Source of the DNA: Anarhynchus alexandrinus
Taxonomy: Eukaryota > Chordata > Aves > Charadriiformes > Charadriidae
Direction: 5' to 3'
Length of the DNA: 64,000 bases
NCBI GenBank assembly: GCA_008711295.1
Contig: VUYV01000010.1
Location: 6,277,429-6,341,428, forward strand
Under the pieces are notes generated by a model. That model saw only the letters and a list, made by a program, of their open reading frames with translations, made no database searches and had not been told where the DNA came from. Shown here piece by piece: positions 28,566 through 39,440 of the stretch. Made by a program: the position numbers and the translations under genes. The stretch's first letter is position 1. Each line of letters opens with the position of its first letter.

Positions 28566-28696
28566 ACTTTGGGAGAATGTCTATGTCTTTGGAGAGAAAA
28601 TGTTTATATGTCTATATGTCTATACTTTGGGAGAATGTCTATGTCTTTGGAGAGAAGATGTTTATATGTCTATACTTTGGGAGAATGTATATGTCT
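28566..28696. repeat. Minisatellite, 50-58 bp unit, ~2.4 copies
   Basis: Units beginning ACTTTGGGAGAATGTCTATG start at 28566, 28624 and 28674. The first is longer by 8 bp because of a duplicated ATATGTCT. The last is partial, ending near 28696. The 107-codon open frame running through it is a by-product of the repetition. Confidence 0.9.
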
Positions 28697-31255
28697 CCAC
28701 AGATATAAGCAGGACATCTGGAAGTCCCTAAGTAAATATTGTCCAGTCTATTCTTATTTTGAAGAAATAGCATTTTGCCTTAGAGATACATGTAAGGAAA
28801 ATTCGGTCAAGCAGCCTGTCTTGTCAGAAGACTCTCTTCATCTCCCACCCCAACCCAATTTCGATTCCTGCCTCTACCCAGATTCTCAGTAAATGTCTTA
28901 GTCACAGCCAAGTGACTGCAGTCCGAGAAGGCAGGTAACAAAATGGGAAATGCTCTTCTGTAAAGAAAGGCATGTCAGAATAAGCTCCTTGTTGCAAATT
29001 CCTTCTAAAACACCCCAACTGTAACAGAAACAAATATCATATTGGCAATACCATAATGTTTGCATTCACACACCAGCTGTTACTCTTTCCCACAGGGTCT
29101 TGTTTTTTAAAAGGCTGGCGAAGGACATTTTTTGTTAAGCAACAGATTTAGTCTTATTTCCTGTATTGGCTGTATCTAATTTTCCTTTGGGACTTTGTAT
29201 TTTTCTTTATTTTTGTGGTATAAGTGCTAACGTATAGCGGATTCTCTTTTCAGAATGTTTTTGACAGGCTGACAATAAAGTGTGGTACACCCTGTAATTT
29301 AAAGCAATGCATACTTCTAGTATGGATTATTGGATTATCAGCTTGTGGGTTTTTTAAACATTGTGTATGACTGAGTGCTGGAGTAATTGGCACGCTAAAT
29401 TTATGAATGACTGTTAATGAATAAACTTCGCTTTCTGAAACTGAAATAGCAAAGCTATTTCTGGACCAGAAAGGCTGGTAGATTTTTGGCCTGTAATAAA
29501 TTGAACACATAGCACAAAGCGGGATAAAAAAGAAAAATATTGCTTAGAGTCAGTTCTGAGCAGGAATTACTGATATTTTTTTTTTTAATTTTTTTTCTTG
29601 TTTGGAAAATGATTGCAGTATATAAACAAATTTGGTTTCAACATCTCCCTGTAATTGAATTAGAGCATTTTCAAATGTTCTTAAACATCAATGTCAGGAA
29701 AACTAGACCTCCAGAAATACCTTTTGTATACAATATGACACAATCACATATAGCACATATGTATATGCACATGTATATAATTTATAACAGTATACAAATT
29801 TACATTAGAACCTGAAGGGGCTGGTTTACCGAGGTTTTGAATGCCCAGGACTTTAAGTGATGTGCTGAGAATCTGTAAGTGCTCACATGTGTCGTGTAAT
29901 GCATAAGTATGAATCATAGAACAGGATCAACAAGACAAGTATGTATCAATTTCACTTGTTTGGGCAGTTCAGAGGAGAGCCGGACAGATGCTTTAATGCC
30001 AGGGTCATAGGAAACTCAAGCCTGGAAATGCTTTTTTTGAATTTTTTTTTTACTTTCCTTTTGCCTTCTAGCTTATTTATGGACAGCATTTATGTGTTGT
30101 TTAATCTTGCTTCAACATTTAATCTCTGTGCTTCAACATTGTTTAACTAAAGAGTTTATTGCACATATGTATGCTTCCTTTTAGCCCACTCCACTTTATT
30201 GTGCAGTACTGCTATATGCTTGCGACTAAATAAGATGAGAAAGGATGGCTTTGGAGTATTGTGCATTGCTTTTCAGATATTGGTGATTTTAGTTATTTCT
30301 GCAATGTCTGTCTTGGTTTGCCTAACAGATAAACATTAAATGCTTTGTGTTCCTGTTATAATCTTTGATTTTCTGTGGAATTAGAGAAAAAGTGGTGATA
30401 TCCCAATTTTTGTGCCTGAAAAGACTTCAGTGTTCAAAAGGAAAGAGACTGGTAGCTAGAAAAGTCTGGCCAGAATCAGCAGGTCTGCTACTGTGATTCA
30501 GAAAATAAGTATTACATCAGTGATATATGTGTAAATAATGTCTGTTCTTTCATGTTAAACTATAACATGAGACTTCGTTAAAATACGGAAATGCAGAAGA
30601 AAGAGCCATGCAACTGAAATGAAGTCTAAGACTGATAAGCAAGTTCAGGTCATGAAAGAAGGGTGGGTTTTTTTCCCAATTGCATTTATTTGGCATCTAT
30701 CACTTGCTACAGCAAAATGCAAATACAGAAGAGCTTCTACCTTCCAGTATTTTTTTTTTCCCCATTTAATAAAAACACTGCAAGGAGAGATGGACCAGAA
30801 ACAATTCTTTAAGACCAAAACTGTTCTTTCTCCTACCTTAGCCTTAATGAGAAAATGAACACATTTAAAGCAGAGTCAAAATATGGATAGTCGATAATGG
30901 ATACGGTAGCAAAAAGCTCCCCACATCCCCTTTGGGTTTCATTTGGATTCTACAAGGGCAGGATGCTGAAAAGAACATGATAGAAAAAAGTTGGGAACGA
31001 AGGTGATTATTTCTTTGCTTTTGGTGACTTCAGACGTAGCAAGCTGAGGAGATAAGGTGAGCCCTCCTTGGAAAGGAGTCCTACGAATTCTCAAGATAAT
31101 ATAGCTAAGCAGTGAAAGCATCCCACGGAACTCACCTTAACCTGCAGTTTGAGGATGGGGAGGGGGCGAGGTGGGAATATTTACCCGGGCAAATTCAAGT
31201 GCAGCATTCCCAGCCACCACTAGTTGTCACTTTGCAACCAGCCGGGGTCGGTGTT

Positions 31256-31276
31256 TTCAGCACTGCGGTTAGCGAG
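31256..31276 (+). promoter_or_regulatory. Degenerate RE1-like site in intron 1
   Basis: TTCAGCAC is followed at canonical distance by GGTTAGCG. The left half-site is near perfect and the right half-site is weak (15 of 21 overall by my count). It lies about 245 bp inside intron 1, on the opposite side of exon 1 from the tandem sites. A chance match is possible. Confidence 0.3.
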
Positions 31277-31520
31277 ATTGCGGTGCTAATTAAACAGAGT
31301 AACTCCCAAAGCCGCGGAAAGTCCCGAGCCCGGGGTTGTGCGATAGCCGGTCTCGGGGAACCGAGAGGAGGCGAAAAGGCAGCTCGAGAAAGGCGGAACG
31401 CCGCTGTCCTAAGGCTGAGGCTGTGTCTAGGGGCTGTGCCCTGAGCTTGGGGTGGGCACGGCAGTCCAGCCCGGCAGCGCCCAGTGCGTGCACACTCCTC
31501 CCCGTAAAGCGGAGCCTTAC

Positions 31521-31576
31521 CTGAAGAAAACGATCGTCTCCCACACGTAGACTCCGAGCGCGTTGACGTTGCACAT
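31521..31576 (-). CDS. GLRA1: GLRA1 coding exon 1: start codon and signal peptide
   Basis: The exon has 56 coding bases (18 codons plus two bases of a split serine codon), starting MCNVNALGVYVWETIVFF. This resembles the known GLRA1 amino end, with a conserved WETIVFF stretch that forms the hydrophobic core of the signal peptide. The start chosen is the ATG read from 31576 down to 31574. It has A at -3, and no other ATG lies between it and about 31850 on this strand. The reading frame stays open further upstream but only through CpG-rich leader with no ATG, so a longer protein is unlikely. The donor is CAG|GTAAGG, with GT at 31520-31519. The amino end is less conserved than the rest, as expected for a cleaved signal peptide. 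Confidence 0.93.
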
Positions 31577-31601
31577 TTTTCCAGCTCTTGCTGTTGTTTT
31601 C

Positions 31602-31617
31602 TTTTTTTTTTTTTTTT
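31602..31617. repeat. 16-bp T run (A run in GLRA1 leader)
   Basis: A homopolymer of 16 T on the plus strand, i.e. 16 A on the GLRA1 sense strand, sits 26-41 bp upstream of the start codon. If transcribed it places an A-rich tract in the 5' leader. Confidence 0.9.
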
Positions 31618-31646
31618 CTCCGTGAGGGGTGGGCCGGTGGGGTTGG

Positions 31647-31651
31647 CCAAT
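31647..31651 (+). promoter_or_regulatory. CCAAT box (inverted relative to GLRA1)
   Basis: CCAAT on the plus strand reads ATTGG toward GLRA1, within the symmetric TTGGCCAA. Inverted CCAAT boxes are typical NF-Y sites of CpG-island promoters. It lies about 70 bp upstream of the start codon, which fits a promoter element only if transcription starts very close to the ATG; otherwise it is in the leader. Confidence 0.35.
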
Positions 31652-31750
31652 AAAGTAACCCGGCACTTGGGGGGAATCTGTAGGGGAAGCGAGCCGCCCC
31701 TCTCGAGGCAGGCTGGGCAGCGGGAATGCCGGGGCGGGGGGGGGGCTCCG

Positions 31751-31771
31751 GTCAGCACCCTGGACAGTAGC
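31751..31771 (+). promoter_or_regulatory. RE1/NRSE-like site, copy 1
   Basis: The site reads TCAGCACC-CT-GGACAG with both half-sites perfect, but the trailing GCGCC part of the consensus has drifted (15 of 21 overall by my count). It is the copy nearest the GLRA1 start codon. Confidence 0.6.
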
Positions 31772-31787
31772 AGGGAGGGCGGCTCCG

Positions 31788-31808
31788 GTCAGCACCCTGG
31801 AGAGCGTC
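31788..31808 (+). promoter_or_regulatory. RE1/NRSE-like site, copy 2
   Basis: The site reads TCAGCACC-CT-GGAGAGCG, 16 of 21 consensus positions by my count. The only half-site difference is G for C in GGAGAG, which published degenerate RE1 consensuses tolerate. Same orientation and spacing as the other two copies. Confidence 0.6.
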
Positions 31809-31822
31809 TGGCGGGTTCCCCG

Positions 31823-31843
31823 GTCAGCACCCTGGACAGCGGC
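31823..31843 (+). promoter_or_regulatory. RE1/NRSE-like site, copy 3 (best match)
   Basis: The site reads TCAGCACC-CT-GGACAGCG and matches the 21-bp REST/NRSF consensus at 17 of 21 positions by my count, including every position of both conserved half-sites (TCAGCACC and GGACAG). The two-base spacer is the canonical spacing. Binding is inferred from the motif only. Confidence 0.7.
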
Positions 31844-32482
31844 GGTGCGCGGCGCTCCGCGGGCGCCTGCCGGGCGGCCGGCGGCTCCGCTCCGGCGCTG
31901 CCTTGGCTCGTCCCTCCTCTCCGCCTGTGCCCCCGCCACCGCCACTGCAGTGGTGCTCGGGGCCGGAGGACCAGGTTTCCCGCACAGAAATCTCCCTTCA
32001 GCGGGATCTCGCTCCGGACATCAGGCTGTCGAGAGGGGGAGACGCAGGGGGTGTAGGTTTGCCATCAGGGTGGTGGGGGGTAGGATGGGAGGGGGGGGAC
32101 ACGACCCTCAACAACCCAGGGCTTTAATCTCCGATGCTAGCCAGGGTGTCTTCTAATTACATCCACAGGAATTTGTCAGTGTGGAGCCGTGCTGCAGTCC
32201 CGCTTGTGTCGCTTTCCTGCCCGCCGTTTGGCTGCTGTTGATTCCTGCTTCCTGGGCTATTTTCCTCCCGAATAAGTTATTGCTGCCGTAGGGAAGGTGT
32301 CCCATTGCTCAGGGCTAGAGCGGAGGGGAGCGAAGGGGAAGTTTCTTGGGAAGCACTCCCATTGTGCTCAGAAAGAAAGTGGCTCAGTGTCCTCCTAACG
32401 CATCTCATTTCCCCTCTGCCCTCTCTCCCCTGCTAGGACTCGCCAGATCTTGGGAGTTTCTTGCTGCATTTATTTTCTAAAC

Positions 32483-32483
<1 letters not shown>

Positions 32484-32510
<27 letters not shown>
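32484..32510 (+). repeat. 27-bp A run followed by G-rich stretch
   Basis: A homopolymer of 27 A at the upstream edge of the CpG-rich region, followed by GGAGGGGGTGGTGGAG. No transposon body is recognisable before the A run, so I call it a simple homopolymer rather than a retrocopy tail. Confidence 0.85.
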
Positions 32511-32513
<3 letters not shown>

Positions 32514-32860
32514 GGGGGTGGTGGAGAAGAGGGAAGGCAAAGGGGAGGGGGTAACTCAGCCTCTCCACCATCCCAAGGCCCTCCTCTTAGCTGTGCTCAT
32601 TGGTCTCGGGGCTGAAAAAACTACTCTAGGATGTGGTTGGATAAACGCATGTTGTTCAGCAGAAGCTGTTAACCTCTAAAGTGCTGATACGTTTTGGTTT
32701 ATTTCAATTTTTTTAACCTGAATCCCTGTCTTTTTAAGAAGTCTCTGAAATCGTATCCCTTGACAGGGCAAGCGTAACATGCCTTAAGTCTCCATCTCGT
32801 GGAAGATCTGCTTGGCTAGCAGTTGCTATGTGTTGCTGTTGGCTTTTAAGGAACATCTCT

Positions 32861-32964
32861 GTGTTGTTGGTTGTGGGGTTTTTGTGGTGATTTTTTTTTC
32901 CCCCTTTTCTCTTTGCTTTATTTGTTTTTGGTGTTTTTTTTTTTTCCTTTTGTATTTGGTTTTG
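32861..32964 (+). repeat. G/T- and T-rich low-complexity tract
   Basis: Starts with GTGTTGTTGGTTGTGGGG and continues with T runs broken by short C runs. About 100 bp. Confidence 0.8.
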
Positions 32965-34646
32965 AAAACAGGTTTGGCAAACACCAGAGCCATCAAGGCC
33001 AGGACAGGTAAGGAGCATTTAGCAGTTTCTTATCACAGCTCCAGCATCACGGGCTCCGGCTGCGCTTGCTGGCTGTGCTCGCAGGGTGTTGAGTGTGGTG
33101 GTCGGGGCGGGGAGGAATGGGTTCCTTAGTTGCTTTGTCAGCCTGTCACTCTGCTCGGCTTCTCATCAACTTCTGAGAATTGAAATTAAAACTTAACTCT
33201 CCTAAATAAGATTTCTTTCTTCTCTCTAGTCCAGCCGTAATGGGATTTTTCTTCTTGAAGTTCCGTTTTGTTTACTTGTCCTTTGCTTTGCAAAACTCCC
33301 CATGGCAAAGAGTCACTTTTATCTCCTTTTTAGCTGTTTTTAATCTGCTTAAAGACTCGTACCATCCCACATTAGGAGGGTGGAGGTGAAATGGACTGCT
33401 TGCTCCACCCCTCCTGTAGCCCCCCAGGCTAGGAAATAACCAAGTTTTTCTTGTCACTTTGGGTTGTATCTCAAAGGACTTTACTGCCATACTGAAAGTC
33501 ACCTGATGTTTTTGATCTCCTGTTTTTACTTGTTTTAAAGCAGTATGTTTACTTAGCTAAGCAGACAGAAATATCCTTTGGGTTGTCATTCAAAAAGAAA
33601 GGGAAGTATGACCTGCTTTGTTTCTAGCCATTGATACAGAAGGAGTTTAATCTAATTTACTCCAGCTACTGTATCTCAATGTCTAGCTAGATTAATAACA
33701 AGCTCTGATTTCAACTCATGGAGATTCCTGGGGATGTGATTCCATGCACTGTTCCCTGCCTGCTGCTTGCTGGCTCCTCACTCTACTTTCTCTCCTGATA
33801 TTTATCCCATCATGGATGTGCCTCTGTCATTGTGCTTTTCCAGCCCCCAGTGAGCTGTCAGACCAGAGGAGGAGCTCCAAACTGGGAGTGTTAACAGGAT
33901 CTGTGAAGCAGGAGAGAAATAGTGTTTCCCTGCATTTTTACTGGGAAGCAGGACAAAGAGCAGGAGGCAGAATCATCTTCTGGCATCTGTGGGTTAAATC
34001 TAGAGGCTACTCAGCCTTCTGGCCCCTTAGAAACCGGCTCTGTAAAAGAGACAACTATCCAATGTGATTTCTCCCTTGGTTGTAATTTTGATCTTTATAC
34101 CAAAGGAATCCGGACTTGTCTCCTTTTGTCCCCACTTGCTCTCCTTGCGCTACCTTAGATTAGGGGAGCAGCGTGACTGTGCATAAGATCAAGAAAGCAG
34201 ATGAATCTCTGTGTGTATATAACACAAAGAAGCTTCACAGTTATTTCTGTCGAAGGGTCTCAAAACTGCTTTTCCCAGGGAAAGAACTTATCTGATTTGC
34301 TGTCATCTATCCTGTTGATGATGGTGACTTGAATGATTTGTGTGGGCCCAAGGACTCTTCTGCTGGTATTCAAACATTTCTTCTTACTGGAGAGAAAAAT
34401 AGGAGTATTATTTACCATGGCATTTGGGGAAACGGAGGCAAAACTAGGTTGCAATAGATGTTTGGAGCCAGTCTAGGCATCAAGATGATTTAGATCAGGG
34501 GGTAAAATAAAAAAGAAATGTAAATTTAAGGGATGTGAGTTTAGTTTTGCATGTTTTATGAGGAGGACCCTAAAGGTGCCTGCACCTTCTCCATTACGTG
34601 TTTTGTAGTGATTGGAAAAGGAACATATTCTGGATAAAATTTTCCT

Positions 34647-34760
34647 TGTTGGTGTGTGTGGGTTTTTTTTTGTTTGGTTGGGTTTTTTTTGTTGTTTTGT
34701 TGTTGTTGGGTTGTTTGGGTTTGGTTGTCTTTGTGGGGTTTTTGGTTTGTTTGTTTTTGG
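34647..34760 (+). repeat. G/T low-complexity tract
   Basis: About 114 bp made almost only of G and T (GTTTGG, GTTGTT and GGGTTT units) with a single C. The open frame with a poly-Val/Phe/Leu translation here is a composition artefact. Confidence 0.9.
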
Positions 34761-36006
34761 CTAGGGAACTCTGCCTCTAGACAGTATGTTCTTGTATCTC
34801 CTCCTGGTGCCAAGGCAGTTGTTGCTTGCTTGCCTTTGTACAGTGCATGCTGCTTGTATGTATCAGACCTTGGTCAGAGTGGCTCCAGTTCTGTGGAGTT
34901 CCCATCCTCTGACTTAACCCAGATGACTCAAGAAACAGCCAACCAACCCCCACTGATGAAACCCACCTATAGGGATACCCATAGTGAAGTTACCCACACT
35001 GGCTCTATACAGTGCTTGATTTTTAGTTTCCTTTTGCTATCCAACAAGCTAAGTGTAGATAAACTGGAAATTAGGTCTGGAGATCTAATAAGGTCTGGGA
35101 GTCAATTTTATCACCATGACTGTAAGTAACCCTTGTCATCAAGTACTGCTTGGCAGGACTCCTTTCCCTGGATCTGTCCTGGCTTGCTCTTAGATTGGGT
35201 TTTAGCTCTCCGCTTGGTTTTGCTGCAGTGTTTCGTGAATTTTGGGAGGGTTTTCTTGCCAGGTCTGTTATTTTTTCAGATGAGTCCAAATAGTTTTGAA
35301 AGGCATTTATCTTTCTCTGGTGGCACTTGTACAAATGACGGAGTTGAAGATAACTTATCATGATGCCAAATGAGGGTCTTAAAATTAGAATTACCTGCTG
35401 TGTATTCACCTTATTGTTGTTTTTATTAGTTTGTTTCAAAGTGGATAAAGTTGTAAAACTCGCTGTAGGTGAAGTTGTCTGGGAAGCTTCTGTGTCACTT
35501 TTCTAGGCTGTGAGTGGTGGATTCTGTTCAACGTAAGACACCATGAAGATGGTTATTGCAAGGTAACTGCTGGAGTAGGATAAAATGTCTTCTCATTTAA
35601 GAGGTCAGTATTTACATCTAAGCTTTCAGGAGCAGGTTAATATTTTAAAAGTTGCAGCTGATAGTGAAGTGTCACCAGCACAATAACCAACAGATGGGAC
35701 TGAATTCTGAGCAGTATTAGGCTTACGTTGTTGGGAAGGAAGTTGCTGGGGATGCAGGATTTGTGTTGAGGACACTCATTCTATGACAGAGGGCTAGATC
35801 TTGACTCTGTCTTATCATAATAATCTCATTACTGTCTTCACTGCAGGTGAGCTTGATTTTTATCCTTCCTTACGGTGATTCAAACCTTTCAGTTAGCCCT
35901 GATGGCTGAGGACTCTGTAATGACTTAGTCCAGCCAGTGCAGCTGGTGTTTTTCCTGTTTTTCTCCACTTGTTCTTAGTATTTTAGATAGACAACTGGTT
36001 TTCTTT

Positions 36007-36025
36007 TTCTTTTTTTTTTTTTTTN
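36007..36025. repeat. T homopolymer ending in an ambiguous base
   Basis: A pyrimidine/T run with N at 36025, the only undefined base in the window. It marks a base-calling or assembly uncertainty, so the run length should not be trusted. Confidence 0.95.
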
Positions 36026-39000
36026 TCTCTTGCTTCTGATGTTTTCTGTATGAGATCTTAATCTTCAGTGATACTGTGGTTGGCTATTCTACAAAGGTTG
36101 ATTATCAGAAACAGGATATGACTGTAAACAAGAACGGGCCATTAGGTGGCTGGTGGGATGAGATGCAGCTGTGGAGGGACATGAAGGCAGGGATATGACA
36201 AAGAATTTGAGAAATAACACTTCTGCCTTGGGCTCTCTGGGCACGAGGACTAACAAAGTTAGAAATGAGTCTAGCCAAGACAGTGAGGATTATGACCTTG
36301 AAGGGTACCTGCAAGGTATGACTGTTCAAGAAGGAGTTGCTGTTATACATTGCTGGGTGGACATTGTACCCCCAGCACTGAAATGCAGAACTACCACAAG
36401 ATCCCCTGAAAACCAAAGGCACATAGATTGAACAAAGAGATGAGTTGAAGCCATGGTTAATTGTATAAGGCGATCGTACAAGATACCATCTCCTGGCCTA
36501 TCTCCTCTTCTCCCTTCCCAAAAGCTCAGTCACCATGTCTGAGGCTTTCCAAATTTTATTCTTCATAGAGTGGCAGGTAATAAATACCAAAGAACAGTTT
36601 AGTGATGTTTGTTTATTAATTACCAGGTAAAGGCTGGGTCTGACCAAGAACAGGGTTACTGAAATGCACCTATAACCATAAGTTTCTGTTTCAATATGTC
36701 TGCTCTTGCTCCCTCGTACAGTAGGAGCAGATCAGGCCTTTTGGTATGAAGGATCAAATTGGGCTTCTCGGGGAATGCAACAGGAGCCATGGGAAACATA
36801 ATGCTTAAAAAAAAAAAAGCATGATGCTTTTAATTTCTCTTTAGCACTCAACTAAAATTTGGGGACACTTGCAGAAAAGGATATGCATGAGGAGTAATAT
36901 ATACTCAGATGTTATATCCGTTAGTAGGTACAAGTCTTTTGTGGCTGAAAAAAATCTACTTTCTAAATATGCCCTTTTCTTTCTTCATTCCTTTTCTAGC
37001 TCTGAGAGTCAGGGGATATCTGCTTCTCCAGTTTCCTTTATGTGGTTCTTCCCTGATTCTTTCCCTTTGAAGAATACAAGTGAATTTTTTTCTCTTCTCT
37101 GTGAAGAAAATGAATCTTTCAATGTTCCTGGTACTCTGTGAGTTCGTTTTCTTTTTGATAGTTGATAGTATCACTTAAAGACAAGGGGAACCCAGAAGGC
37201 CTTGGAAATCACCCTGTGCTAAGAATTAACCTGAAGCCTCATTCACAACTGCAAGTTGATTTCATTCTTCATGTGTTTTTCATCTCTTGGTTTTATAGCA
37301 GGTAGAGCCGGTTTTAATTTCTTTTGCTTGCCTTTTTGAAATTAAAATTCTGATAATAAATTCATATATGGGGGTAAACTCCTTCAAGCTGAACTTGCAC
37401 ACATGCTGCCTTCCTCCTCCAAATAAATCACAGGATTTTCGGTGAAGAAGTGGCTAGCATAGCAGTAAAGTACACTCAGCGTATCTTGGGAATACTAAAT
37501 CCATTATTGTCAGTTTGTTCTTTAGAGAATGGCTAATGAGGAAACAGCGCCCCAAGAACTTGGATTGTGCTTCCTAAGACAGAGATTCAAATTGCTACAG
37601 CAGCACTACTTGCCTTTTGACACTGAACAAATGAAAAATAAATTTTAAATTAAAATTAAGTCCAGGGAATCTTACAAAGGATTCCATAAAATAAATTGTT
37701 ATGCAGTTAACTTCTATGTGTAGTAAGCTATTTCTGTGCAAGGTGGTTCAGCTAAATACAATTTTCTTAGAAACCTAAGAACCTGGGACACTTTTTTCTT
37801 TTAATAATTGCTGGTAAGATAACACCATAAAAAGTTCCTGTAGTGTTTTGTAAAGTGTTTAGTCAAGATTTCTTACTGAAAGATATACAGGTGAAAGAGA
37901 ATTCACCGGAACTTATATAAAGGTTCATTTTATCTGTATTTCTAAAAATATATTTAAAATTGAACTCTGGTGAAAAGTTTGATAAATTCCAGGGGCCAGA
38001 CAACTGTCTATCAACTATTTTATTTTTTCTTTTTTAAAAGCTGGAAGAAAACTTACCTTGATACTTTGATGAGCCAGGGAAGGTTTTTGCAGCCATGCAC
38101 ATCCACCCACTCGCACAAGGTGTGTTGTTGCTACACACAATATTCGTGTTCTCATAAATGTGTGTAATAGTCAAGTAGAAGTGTCCTGTACAGAACTGCT
38201 GAGGCCTCCATATCCTCCTCCTTCCCTACAGGCTGTGCAGGTACTAATTTGAAGTGTCCACATGGTGCATCTATATTTACTGTCCTGTTTCTACCAGTGC
38301 ACATAAGCTTTCCCTTGACGTAAGGGCATATGTACACTGTATGCTGAATGTCTTAAATATGAAGATTCCTGCTCTCCATCGTTCTCTGCAAAAAGAGCAG
38401 TCACATAGATTGTCCTTGACCTTCACACTCCTGGGCAATATATTTCTTGACAAGTAGATTAGGGGTTGTATTGATTTCTCATCACTGGAGGCACAGCCCC
38501 CATGAGTCTAGTGATATCCAATCTGTGATCATAGACTCTTTGGAAGTGGTGTGAAGCACTGTGCTAGGATGACTTCATGACAGACTATATGTTTGCAGAA
38601 GGTCAAGTGAAGTGCTTGCTGAGTGCAGCATTCAGGTCTTCTTGACCTGGATGTGTGTTTGCCTCCTGTGTCAGGTGCATGAATTGGGTTCAGGCAGTAA
38701 GCCCTGAAGAAGAGGAAATAAAGAAGAATGAATGGTCGTTTTCCCCCTAGCAGTGCTGATTTATTAATAAATTTCCATGTCTCGTATGTCATGTAATGAC
38801 ACTTGACTTGAGCTGTGAGTAGTCTTGCTGCATATCATAGGCTTGTCACTGTTATAATTTATGTAGTGTTATGTAGTAAGAAAGCAGCATGGACCTGGTA
38901 GCCCTGAGGAAAATACACTGCTACTTCCATTAGAAGCTTGATCTGCAGGTCATAAGTTAATTATTTTCTGACCTGTACAGAATAATTACCAGGCAATCCC

Positions 39001-39387
39001 AGAGAACCCAGAACTATTATTTCTTTCAAAGGTCTTGGCCAATAAAACTTTTTTGGTTGCACTACTATGTGAATGAAAAAATAATCCAAAGTTGCTTTTA
39101 CAGCTGGTCTTGCTAGAATTTTCCAGGTGCTGAACATCATGCATTTGTTGGAAATATTATTTTAGCTTTTTGTTTTGTGAAGCCCATTCCTCCTGCCTTA
39201 GCAGCCCTTAAGTGTTACGGGAAATAAACTTTTCTGCCCTGTGCCTTGCCTTTAAATGAAAGAAACCATCTATTTATTTTGAGGTAAGCAGGCATGAGGT
39301 TTTGAGAGATGCTTATACAGAGGTAGAAGCATACAAGGCAGACCCAGAGCTATTCACATCACCCTTTTCTTTCCTGTTGTTATGGAT

Positions 39388-39440
39388 TAAAAAAATCAAA
39401 ACCAACCAAACAAAAAAAAAAACCCAAAACCAACAAAAAG
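39388..39440. repeat. A/C low-complexity tract
   Basis: AAAACCAACCAAAC-type units with a central run of A. Complement in style of the G/T tracts. Confidence 0.85.

Larger units (their letters stand above)
31745..31845. repeat. Three-copy ~36-bp tandem repeat carrying RE1/NRSE-like sites
   Basis: Three imperfect units begin with CCGGTCAGCACCCTGGA. Their CGGTCAG starts are at 31749, 31786 and 31821, giving spacings of 37 and 35 bp. Each unit holds the sequence TCAGCACC, two spacer bases, then GGACAG or GGAGAG. The array lies about 175-270 bp upstream of the GLRA1 start codon, in the likely leader or proximal promoter. Confidence 0.85.
31180..32070. promoter_or_regulatory. CpG-rich region / probable GLRA1 promoter and 5' leader
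   Basis: This stretch is strikingly GC- and CpG-rich relative to the AT-rich sequence on both sides and surrounds GLRA1 coding exon 1. It contains the RE1-like tandem array, an inverted CCAAT box and several GC-box-like G runs. A convincing TATA box is not seen, so a dispersed CpG-island start is likely. There is no ATG on the minus strand between the start codon and at least 31850, so the leader lacks upstream start codons over that distance. Boundaries are by eye. The island could also start a divergent plus-strand transcript, but no supporting exon is visible. Confidence 0.75.

Noticed and set aside
29900..29935. GAATCATAGAACAGGATCA as a CR1 3' tail
   Set aside because: Only a 10-12 bp resemblance to the CR1 end and no following CR1 sequence.
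31195..31758. 187-codon minus-strand frame across the CpG island
   Set aside because: It begins at a non-ATG codon, overlaps exon 1 in another frame and lacks homology; GC-rich DNA has few stop codons.
31517..31945. 142-codon minus-strand frame extending GLRA1 exon 1 upstream
   Set aside because: The upstream part has no ATG and is translated CpG-rich leader and tandem repeat (Arg/Ala/Gly-rich). The GLRA1 start at 31576 matches the known amino end.
32484..32510. A27 run as the tail of a processed pseudogene
   Set aside because: The sequence upstream of the run shows no coding remnant and no flanking duplication.
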